NCBI GenBank assembly: GCA_007922305.1
Contig: ML677365.1
Coordinates: 18,667,241 to 18,731,240, forward strand
Length of the DNA stretch: 64,000 nucleotides
Direction: 5' to 3'
Source of the DNA: Dermatemys mawii
Taxonomy: Eukaryota; Chordata; Testudines; Dermatemydidae
Shown here: positions 22,701 through 34,700 of the stretch, one piece after another
Position numbering within the stretch: position 1 is the first letter of the stretch
How the letters are laid out: each line of letters opens with the position of its first letter
The notes under the pieces: model-generated
Told to the model about the DNA's origin: nothing
Databases searched by the model: none
The model's input: only the letters and a program-made list of their open reading frames with translations
Translations under genes and position numbers: made by a program

Positions 22701-25700
22701 GTCGCTGCTGGAGAATGAACTTGACATTTTTGAAGTAGATACAGCAGAGGGAACATCTCAAATCAATTTTGTTATTTGAAAAAACTAATACATTAAAATG
22801 TGCTCAGAAAGTAAAGAATTCAACTGAGGCATCTACATGTCTTCACATTTGATAATCTATATGCACACATCTTTTGTGTGAAAGATACATAACTTGCTGC
22901 TCTGCTTTTGTTATTTCAAATTTTTAAAAGTGTGTAATTTACACTTGAGTTTAGTAGTTTATTGAATACACACAATGTGCATACCTCATACATTTAAACT
23001 GCATACATCTCTTTATGTATGTCCAGTCTGTAACAAAATATTTTTTTACTCTGAAGAAATACCTGAGCTACAAGAACTAGCATAATTCTTTTTCTTGGTG
23101 GTGGTGAAACTTACAAATTAAAGAAAATATTAATTTTCTGTGGATATAAATCTGAGACACTGCATATCATATGTTAGCATGGAACAAATTTTTACAACTT
23201 ATCAATGTTTGAAAATACAGATTAACAGGAAACCTATTCACTCACTGAACAAAGTGAAGAAACAGATACCAGTACTCTACTTCAGCAGTGCTAACTGACT
23301 GAAAAAGCAACCCTTACATTTTTCCTCAAGAAATTTGCTGTTTGCTTTCTGTTGGTTGCTGCTTTAGGCATTTAACTCTGAGAGACCAGTATGCTGTAAT
23401 TTGATTGAGGTCTAAAATTCAGTGAAGGGTAGAGTAAGACATCTCTGCTGGCGCTGAGTAGCAAGTGCTGGTTCAGGAACATTGCCAGACTGAGTCCCAC
23501 TGCGGTGGCTCCATTTCAACAGAGAGACTAGCCTACTAAGCTCTTTTGGACATTACCACCTGACAGTTCAGTGTGGCAAAAGAGAACATCTTTTCCCCCT
23601 GAACATCTAGCTTACCTGTCTAACTGAAGGGACAAAGTGGACTTGACCCCCACACTTTAGCTCTTTGAATGGCAGCTGTCACCACCAATGAATTTGGAGC
23701 TGGGTGGGTCAGGAGAATGAGAATCCCTCAGCAAGCAGCTGTACAATTGTCTGCTTTCTTAAAATTGTCTGTCCGGGTGCTGGGTTTCACAAGATACTTT
23801 TTGCCAGCTATAATAAACCGTCAAGGACTGGCAAGGTATCTTACTTCTAGAAGGTGTCCCCACTATACGAAGAACAGATGTGTCATTTCCTCTAAGGTTC
23901 CTAAAGGAGGTTCAGTGTAATTAGTATCCAACTTTTCCATGTGTTTGTGAAATTGGAATATATCTTCTGGAGGGGAGGAAGATGATGCACCTATATCATC
24001 ATCTGGTGACGTTTGATCATCCAAATCCATATCTGCATCCAAAGGTTCAACAGGCCCCTTTAGTTCCTCTTCAGATAGTATGTCTGGGACTAGTAAAGGA
24101 GACTGTTCCTTGAGTACCAGACAGTGACAAATCAGAGCAGAATATTTCACCTGAACTCTTTTGGGAGAAGGCTTTGTTGGAAGCTGCCTTTCTTCAGCTC
24201 TTTTAAATTCAGGTTAATGCACAGGGATAGGCAAATATGGCTATAATACACAGGGAGGTACCTCGTAGTCCAAGGAAGGGTGATCTTATGGTCTGAAGAG
24301 TTGGAACTGAGTCTTGATAACTCTAATTGCCCTCATCCTTTCCCTGACAAAAGAAGGGCAAGGAATGATATCAGGCAGTACAAGGCCTGATTCTGGATCA
24401 GAAGCAGTTTTCAAGGGTGACAACAGTAGTTTGGTAAGCAAAAAGTTGAAGGATGTGAGACATTTCCCTGAGGAACCAGTTGAGGTTCTAGGGGCAGGTT
24501 TATTTATCTTATGAGAGATCTGTATAGCTAGGGAAACTGATTTACCCTTGTAAGGCTTTTTCTTTTCTGGAGAAGGAGGAATTAGCAACTCACTACCTTA
24601 CACTTCTTTACCTTTAAGCATTGAGGGTAACTTACTCAATGCGGTGTGAATGGTCTCCCAGATTTGAATGAGGGTGTTTCAGGGGCTTGACACCTGAGCC
24701 ACCATGTTACTGAGTTACCCTATTAACAGTGGATCCTCCAGTAGGAACTTAGAAGCATCAGGCGTCTCATCAGGCTCACGATGAAGTTTCAAGTATGGAA
24801 CCAATGGCCTCTGATCCAGACCAGAGTACAGATCTGTAATTTGGACTTCGTCCTCTATAACCATGCTTTGTTGTGGCTATAACTTCCAAGGCTGAAGCCT
24901 TATGCAGACACTTTTGCATGGAACCAGATATATCAGTTCCTTAGAGATATGCTCTCAAGAAATAGCTTTTTCAGCCGAGGTGTCACCTCTGATCTTATGG
25001 ATTCACAGTGACTGGTACCTTAGGTTTGACTCCAATCAGAGGCAGACATCTACACTAGGACTTTACAGGACTTTTTGACCCCCTTGGTGGCCAAAGCTGA
25101 GGCTGGTCTCCCAGCACTTGCAGATCCCCAGATTTCTGGAACTGAAAGATTTAGGTGCTAATGCTTCCTGCAATAATATAGGTTGGAGGCAAATGCAACT
25201 CCTTTCTGGCCATAGGGGTGAACGTGCTGTATATAGAGCAAAGAGAAGGTGAATGGCATTTCCTCAAACAGGCCAGATAACAGTGTATCCAAACCAGGAA
25301 AAACAGCCTGCCTTTGAACCCTGATTTCTTTGTCTTTGTTTCCAACATACTAGAAACAAGGACCTGTGCCAGGGCCCTAAGATCCTTAGTCAAAAACCCC
25401 TCAAGAAAGAATACAAGACAAAAAGAACTAACATGTAGCTAAACTAAGAAGGCGATGACACTGGGAATAATATGTTCCTTTGAATTGGGGGTGCAAGGAC
25501 CTGGCAAGTGTTCTGGTCCATCTGCTACTGTAGCTGGAAAGAACAGAAGCAATCATCACACCATGCCTCTTTTATAGCTTTGCCCTCAAATCTTCTGAGC
25601 CACAAGGAGAGGGGGAATGGGGGATGAGAGTGCTCCAATGAGCACTTTTATTAGAAAGTTCCAGTGGTCCAAGATACACTGTTGATGCAGTTCAAGAGTG

Positions 25701-28700
25701 GGAATATGCAGAGGACACTTAAAGAATGTCACTGTGGCTCTACAAAGCCCCTATTACTAGACTGCTGCATAAAATGGAACACAAGAACCAAAAGCCTGCT
25801 AGCTTGCTTAATACTGATCACAGTCCCAAAACGTTTCATTTTAGAGATCTGGAAACATTGTTCAATTTCTCAAAACCTGCAACTGTTTTGTTTGTAAGAT
25901 ATCTTTTCTTCTTACTCTCATTTTTTTGCCCTATTATGCTATATATTTTTAGGCATCTTATTTCTTCCAATATTGTCAAGAATTTTTGTTTGTCACACCT
26001 CCAATTTTTCCATAACTTCATTTATTTTATTTCTCCATTATCATCTCTCTTCATATTTTTTCAATTTATTGGACACATTTTAAAATGTACTATGAAATCT
26101 CCCTCTTCATCCATACTAGATCATTTTATCCATCTTGATACATTTATCCTTAAGTGGAATGCATTTGTGCTGCAATCATTAATACTGACGAGTGTATCCT
26201 ACCCAATTTCTGTATCTTATTCTCATCACAGTCAGTTCACATTTCCTAAAAAGTCACTGCAACAAAGCTGACTCTTTTAAAATTAAATAAATATTAAAAA
26301 AAGTTTATACAGAATTTTTCTCCACATCTCATACTCAATAATGGCCAGTTTTTATTTCCTATAAAATCATTTTATAAAGTCAGTATTCTAAAAATAAGAA
26401 GAGAAAAACATCTATTTAATTCTATCACCCAAGTGTTGGAAGAACTTTGTTTCTGACATGTCCCATCCCAATTGTTCCTTTTTTGTATAAAATAGTTTAT
26501 AATAGAGTATTTACTATTGTATGCAGATCTTAATCAGTTTTAACAAGGTTTTTATAATTCCTAGTACAAGATACAGAATTAAAATGTTCCACTGAATGTA
26601 TCTGGATGAACCCTTCTCCATCCTCAGATAATGTAATTTGTCAAAGGCCCATTAAAGTCAGTGGGCTTGTGACAATTTACACCACGTGAGGCTATGCTCC
26701 TTAGATACTGTCTCTAATTTAAACACATCTTCTGAAATTAACCTTGAACCTAACATTCATGTTTTCTATTTTACCTGTATTATTCCAGATGAAAATTTTG
26801 ATGAACCAGTTCTTTGAAGGGGGGACTTTGAGTTTGCACGGACTATGTCTAAACGTGACTGATAGTCTGGTGGATACAGTGAACTCCGAAAAACCTGTTC
26901 AAGATAAAACGGCAGTGACTTTAGTGCCATGATATAAATGCCAGACTGAAGCTCTCTAACACAAGTACAGCATTGGCAAGTGACAAGTACAGTGACAATA
27001 CAATCTTACCCTCCCAACCCTGATTTAAAGAGACCAACTCTGAAATAGAGAGAATAATTCAATTTATATTTAGTCTATAGTATAGACTATTAGACAATAT
27101 GCTGTATAATTAATGCCATTCAACATGGTTTTATGGAAGATACATCTTGGCAAATTATCTTGATCATTTCTGATGAGATTACAAATTAAGCTGATAAAAG
27201 TAACAGTAGTTGATGTAATATATTCAGACTTCTGTGAGGTGTTTGACTTGGTACCACATGAGATTTTAAGTGAGAAACTGGAATGATACACATTAAATGG
27301 ATTAAAAACTGGCTAAATAACTGGCTAAATTAAATATCATTATAAATGGGGAATCATCATCAAGCATTTGTAGTAAGGTTCTGCCAGGATCAGTTTTTGA
27401 ACCTACATTATACTTCTTTATCAATGAACTTGGGGAAAAAATTATTGATAAAGCTTGCAGAAAACACACAACAAGGGAGTGGTAAATAATGAAGTGGACA
27501 GCTCACTGACAGAGTAGTCTGACTTGTTTGGTAAGGTGAGTGAAAGCAAACAATATATATTTCAATATAGCCAAATAGAAGGTCATACCATATAGAAACA
27601 AAGAATGTAGGGGTCATACTTGCAGGATGGGGGACTCTAGTCTTAGGAGCAGTGACTCTGAAAGAAACTTGGGGGGTCCTAGTGAATAATCATATGAACA
27701 TGAGCTCCCATTGTGATGCTATGTCTAGAAGGGCTAATGCAATCTCTGGATTTACAAATGGGAATATGTAGTAGGAGTAGGGAGGTTATATTACCTCTGT
27801 ATTTGGCAATGGTGCAACTGCTACTGGAATACTGTGTCCAGTTCTGGTGTCCACACGTCAAGGAGGATGAAACATTGAAGAAAGTTTAGAAAAGAGCCAC
27901 GAGTATGATTAAAGGATTGGAAAATGTGCTTTCTAATAAGAGACTCAAGGAGCTTAATCTATTTAGTTTATAAAATGGAAGGCTAAGGGGTGACTTAGTT
28001 ACTGTCTATAAGTATCTACATGGGAAACAAATATTTAAATAATGAGCTCTTCAGTCTAGCAGAGAAAGGTATAATAAAATTCAATGGCTGCAAATTGAAG
28101 CTAGCTAAATTGAAACTCAAAATACGGTGCACATCTTTAACACTGAGTAATTAAGCATTGACACAATTTACCAAAGGTTGTGGTGGATTCTTCATCAATG
28201 AACATTTTTTAATCAATCAGAATTGGATGTTTTTCTAAAAGAAATACTCTAGCATTCAACCACAGCTATTGGACTTGAAACAGGAGCTAAGGAAGTCCTA
28301 ATGACCTGTGTTATTCAGAGGATTAGATGAGATAACAGCAATGGCTTTAAAAATCTGTATATGAATCTACCCACTTTAAGGCACCTTTACACAGCTGGAG
28401 TAGTGTAAAAGTGGCCTTAGTGTAAATGAAAATCAGTCCTTTGCATTTTCTGATTTAGTCAACATTTGTAGATCCAGTGTGCAACTTGTCCTTGTACGTA
28501 AATAATAAAAGAAGAATGCTGATTACTCTTACCTCTAAATCTTCATTCTCATCAATATTGTGTATATTTTGGTAGGCAGCAGTGTAAATCTCTAAAGCTT
28601 TTCCATGGAATAACATTTCAATAGTAATAAATTCAGAAAATATGCTCTAAAAATTAATTGAGAGAGATGTTTCATTTGTATGCAGGTACATTAATTTACA

Positions 28701-31700
28701 TGACAAAAGTACACTCCTGTTTCAAACTGTCTCAGAATTATATCATTGATATCCTAGGACACAAACAGCAAAATACTTCTATGCATTTTTTTTTAAAAAA
28801 ATTGGACTTTAATTCTAGCTTTAATCCCTAAGTCTGCTGGCAGCTTGGCAAACACTATCTATCCCAGTGATTCTCAAACATTTATAGTGGTGACCTTTTT
28901 CACACACCAAGCCTACGAGTGTGACTACCTTATAAATTAAAAACACATTTTTTATATTTAACACTATTATAAATGCTGGAGGCAAAGCAGGGTTTGGAGG
29001 TGCAGACTGACAATTTGAGAACCCCTGATTATTCTGTTCCCACTTCATATACCATTTTAATTCCTAATGAACAGTTGACTAGTGACATATGATAGGCACT
29101 GACGGGGAAAATGACAGATAGGTCAAACAAAACAAAACAAAACAAGGCTGCCTATGAAAACTCACACTAGCAGAGTGTTAGATTATCAGACTGATATATA
29201 TCCAGCTGATTTACAAGCCCTTCTCATTGAAATGTTGCATTTCGTTTCTTTAAAAATATTCTGTGAATTATAACTTAATGATAACCATCTACTGAAAACT
29301 TAAAATTGGTTAGGAAGAATCTATGTCTATTTTTTACTCTACCTTCTATATAGATTTTGTAATACATACCATAAAACCCTATCCTCCCTGGAACGTAAAC
29401 AGTCACTGAATCTCCAAAACTATAGGGATGATTCTCATCCATGTTACTATATATTGCAAGATGTTTTATCTTTTCTTCTTCCCTCATTCTTTCCTATTTG
29501 GTCTAGTTATTTAAATTTAAATAAAAAACAGTAACCCACTTCAGTAACTTTATAGTAAAGCTGAGATGCATTTTCTAATTCCATTTCATTCACCTATATC
29601 CTTTGGTCTAAAGTGTCTTACATTTGTCCTCTCAGATAAGAGGGAAATGAAGGCCTTGCCCACTTGTAATCATTAAGAATCTGAAAACATCTCTTGTAAT
29701 AGTAGGGGTTTTAACCCCCATAACCTAGCCGAATTCCAAGTTTGGTAATTATATTCTGCTACTGATAGCTGTTACTGTTGTTCAGCACTGCCACTTCATT
29801 CCACTCACAAACCCAAGTATCTACTGGAGGGAATATGACAGCTGTTTAACAGTTCAATGAGACGCTAAATTACATTTTAAGGCAACAGTTAATATTGTAT
29901 CCAAATGAAATGAAGAATAACTAGTTGATTTTTTTGTGTGTAATATTATTTGGGTATTGAAATAGTTGTGAATATCACAGTATTTGCACCAATTTGTATT
30001 TGTGCTCAGCTCATGTGAACTGGAGGTGTTGCCTAATCAACAAACAGCAACTAAAACCATTTTGACCATATCAAGAATGATGCCATACATTTAAATGTGA
30101 ACTATATATACATGATGACCATATGTCCCAATTTTATAGAGAGACAGTCCCAATATTTGGGGTTGTGTCTTATATAGATGCCAAACTCCCCCCACCCCTG
30201 TCCCGATGTTTCACACCTCCTGTCTGGCTTTTTATATATTTACACACACACCTTTATGTCCTTTATTTTCTGTTTCTCAAAATTGTCAATGGTTTCCTCC
30301 AACTGCCGACTTGTTCGAGTTGCATCCATTGAAGCTCTCTGTAGATCACTTTCAGCCTTATAAAAATAACCAAATAAAGACTGTTGATATTGATATTTAA
30401 TTGGTATTTAAAAAGTTGTGTAGTATGCTTTACTTTAGAAACCATTAGGCTGTCCTGCACATGCAAGTTACTATAGTTTAGACTTCTTGTGAGTTGGACA
30501 TTAATATCACACTGATGTAGAGCCCTTTAGAATAATTTTCAAAGATTTGTACAAGAAAAAACCTAAAATTTAGAGAACATGAACTACAAATCCTGATGTA
30601 AAAAAGTATGCTAAGCAAGTGATTCTCTAAAGCAGTGGTGGGCAACCTGTGGCCCGTCAGTGTAATCCGCTGGCAGACCACAGACAGTTTGTTTACACTG
30701 ACCATCCGCAGGCATGGCCTCCTGCAGCTCCCAGTGGCAGCGGTTCACCATTCCCAGCCAATGGGAGCTGCAGGAAGTGGCGCAGGCCACAGGGACGTGC
30801 TGGCCGCCACTTTCCACAGCTCCCATTGGCTGGGAATGGTGAACCATGGTCACTGGGAGTTGCAAGCAGCTGTGCCTGCAGATGGTCAATGTAAGCAAAC
30901 CGTCTCGCAGCCTGCCAGAGGACTACCCTGATGGGCTGCGTGTGGCCCGCAGGTTGCCCACCACTGCTCTATGGAATTAATAATAAATAGACATACGTCA
31001 TCTTAATCTCCTCCTTTAGGCTTCAGTTCAGCAAAGTTCTTAGCACTATCTTAATTTTAAGCATGAGTAACACCCACCTTGTTCAGCAAATCATTAAGTA
31101 TGCCCCTAAGTCTTTTCCTGAGTCCTCCCATAATGCACTGTAATAGACAGTTTTTGGCATATCATATTTTTCTGATACAGTTCTCACTACTGGTATTTAG
31201 TAAGTAGTAAATACTGTAATGTTAATTATATTATTGTCATAATAATGGAATGTCATTCTTGATCCACTTTAAATAGATATGAACATATTTTATATACTAA
31301 TTTCTTAGGAAAAACAGTGTTGTGATACAATAGAAGGCTAAAACATGCATAGTTTGAAATTAAATAATTAAAAGATTTTATTTTGATGTTTCCTCTTCAG
31401 AAACACAACATGCACCTGTGACTGAAATTATTAATAAAGGAAAATATTTTTGATGAAAATAAAAGTAAAATATTTATAGCACAACTATTACATGTGATCT
31501 TTGGTAAAAAAATCAATATGCTTACATAAAAATTATTTTTATCTACAATATCTAATACATTATATATGTTCATGTGTGAAGTATCTGATTCACTGTTACT
31601 GGGTATTTTTGGTGTATGTTCCTTCTGGGAGTTTGTCACAAATATGATATAGCAGAAACAGTTGCACGCTTCTGTATACTTAAAAACAAGTGTCATAGAA

Positions 31701-34700
31701 TGTCACTGTCAGAATAGAGTATTATGATGAAGGCAGTCAACATTCTTTTGGAGGAGAGAGCAGTTCTATCAGCCTATTCCACTAATGATTTTATAGTAGT
31801 CTACCAGTCAGTTAAAAAGCTGTCTTATTAAAGAGTTAGGGTAACCCATTTGATAGAAAAATTTCATTGCTACTTACATGTTAGGCATGTATCTGGTGGT
31901 CATCACCAGAGTAAGCAGCTGCTAGAAGTGGTATCGTTTTTCTTTATCACATAATGTTGAATCATTATCAGACATCAATATGAAAAAAAAAATCAAATCA
32001 CAAAAAGGGCCAAGTATCAGAGGGGTAGCCATGTTAGTCTGCATCTGCAATAGCGACAGAGTCCTGTGGCACCTTATAAACTAACAGCTTATGCTTTAAT
32101 ACATCAAAAAGGGCCAAAACTCAAAGAAACAGTTTAATTTTGACCAAAATTGGCAGAAAGCTTCTAAATACAATTGATAATGCAATTATATACTCCAATA
32201 GTACTGTTTTGAAAAGTTTGGGAAATATTTACCCATAGGTGATATACTGTTTGGATTTTCCCCATACTTTTTTTGCCTTCAGTTAAAGCAAAAGTCTGCA
32301 GCCACATAACAGTATGTGCTTATTTATACCATGGAATGCATCAAAATATTTGTTATTATTTGTAGAAGAGGTTGATTTGAGAAAAGTTTTTCTGTCTGCT
32401 ATTTTTATGAAATTATGCAGATAAGATGACCCTGCCCTTTAATTATAAAACATATTTTTGATGTTATCTGCTTGGCTGCAGACATAAGCCTAAGCACACA
32501 TGGTACATCTGTAATTATCTTACCTTCTTACCATCATTGAATACAATGACAATATATGTAAACTACTTATAAAAGTGATGACACTTAGTAGAAGAGCTGC
32601 AGAATGTCATGTATGAACAGACTGTGTGAATAACAAAGCATAACCGTGCACTCTTATATAACCCCACACATAATTATGAGCTACTGAATGTCTTACTTCA
32701 GAAAAACAGCCACAGTAATTTGCAGATAGCTGAAACATGACTATTCTCCCTCAGAATCCATTAGAAGTGTTCCATACTCCCTTGCTACACTCTTCACAGT
32801 ACCATGTATCGGAGCACACCAAATCTTCCCTACAGCATTTCCATCACCTTGTTTCACTAGTACTCTCAGCTCATACTGCACAAAGGTGAGGATAGCATCT
32901 GGAGCAGGTAGCAGCACCATCATGTTAGAAACAAGATGTTCGGAGCTATATATTACCCATTTATTGTTGCCAGGGAACACTTAAAAATACTAAATTGTTA
33001 CATGATTCCATCTATATGATTGATAATGTGCATGTTTCACGTGCTACCTGAAGGAGACCATTGTTGGCGGCAATTTCTTGTTTTCGTCCTCTTAGCAAAC
33101 ATTATCCAGAGATCTTTCCTTTGTATCACAGTACAATAAAGATACCATGGAGGCACAGAGGAAGAGAGAGAGGCTGCCTATCTGAGCTGTACTGATCTCA
33201 ACATGTTTCAAACTTCTGTGAACTCTAGGTGCTCAATTTTTGTCTTAAGTTATCATTTTGTACATGAAAGTTGAAGTAGAATTACATCCACAGACAGCAT
33301 GCATCTTTGACAGTGTAATACATGTCCATTTGCAGTTCCATAGCCATTCTGTGCATGGGAATGAATCTCTTCTTTTGGCCAACACCAGTTTTGAAACAGA
33401 ATTCATTTCCCCCAAAAGTAGGCAATATCTTGGACCCATAGATGCAACATCTGTGTCTAAGCGCCACATTAGCACCCTATTTACTGAGAGTTTGCTTTGC
33501 CTGAGCAACGTGCAAGAACGTACGAATCTGCTTCCTTCCGATCTGCCTGAGTTCTGGTATTGCAGAATGGTTGCCAGATGCTACTTTTACTGCTTGTGAG
33601 ATGTCATGAAATCTAGCAGTAAAGAATACTTCACAACCAGGTAACAATCTCTGTTCATACTTAAGAACATAAAAACGGCCATACTGGGTCAGACCAAAAG
33701 TCCATCAAGCCCAGTATTCTGTTCTCAGACAGTGGTCAGTGGCAGGTGCCCCAAAGGGAATGAATAGACAGGTTATCATCAAGTGATCCATGCCCTGTCA
33801 CCCAATCCCAGCTTCTGGCAAACAGTCATAAACTTCATAATTAAGTCATAGAGATGAAATTCTGTAATGTCTGATTTATTCTTTGAATTTGATATCATCT
33901 TGAACCATTGCTTTGGTAATGATATTAACACAGTGGGGTTCCAAACTTCTTGCATTTGGATGTTCCCCAGAGGTCTCTCTCACAATATGACTGATTCTTC
34001 ATTTGCATGCTTGTCACCACCAAGAGCAGTGTCTTGACATTTTAATCAAAGGATAATGTTCAGCAGCTGATCAGACAGCTCTCCAAAAGTTTTGCACTTG
34101 GCACACCATCTGCAGAAGCATCATGAGGTCAATAAACAGCTAATGTTGGCTCATCGGCTCATAGTAGCTCAACCATTGGCAGATTTTTCTCCAGCCAAGA
34201 TGGTGTGTTGTTCTTTTGGGTCTTTCTTAAAGACCCATCCAAATTAAAGAAGGAAAGTTGGAGAGGTGCCAACTCATACTTCAACAAACCCTGGATGTCA
34301 ACATCTCTGGACTTGGCAAGTGCAGCTATCTTGGTGAAAATCTGACAATAGTTATTGCTTGTGCTGTCTGCTGCTTCTGCTCAATTGGTTTGTTGAGATT
34401 ACCAAATGATTTGAGACTATATCTTTGTATGGAATCAAAGAGGTCTACCTCACCGCTTTGCACTCGACTGGTTACAAACCACTGCATTTATTTTATGCTG
34501 TTCCCTCTTATTATGTACAAACTTTCTGTGATTTCAGGTGGAGCCACAGTAGACATTGCAATGTACACAAGTGGCTGTCTGGGCTTGTTCCAGGTTCGGT
34601 ACTAAAAGGATCTGATATTCTTCTAGTTACAACTTTTGTAGTATCTTGGACATTGTCATCAGCAGTCATGCACTCTATGGTTGTTTCTTTGTGGAGATTG

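Noticed and set aside
25726..26271. 181-codon plus-strand frame
   Set aside because: Low-complexity Leu/Phe/Ser text in AT-rich intron sequence; no splice context or homology recognised.
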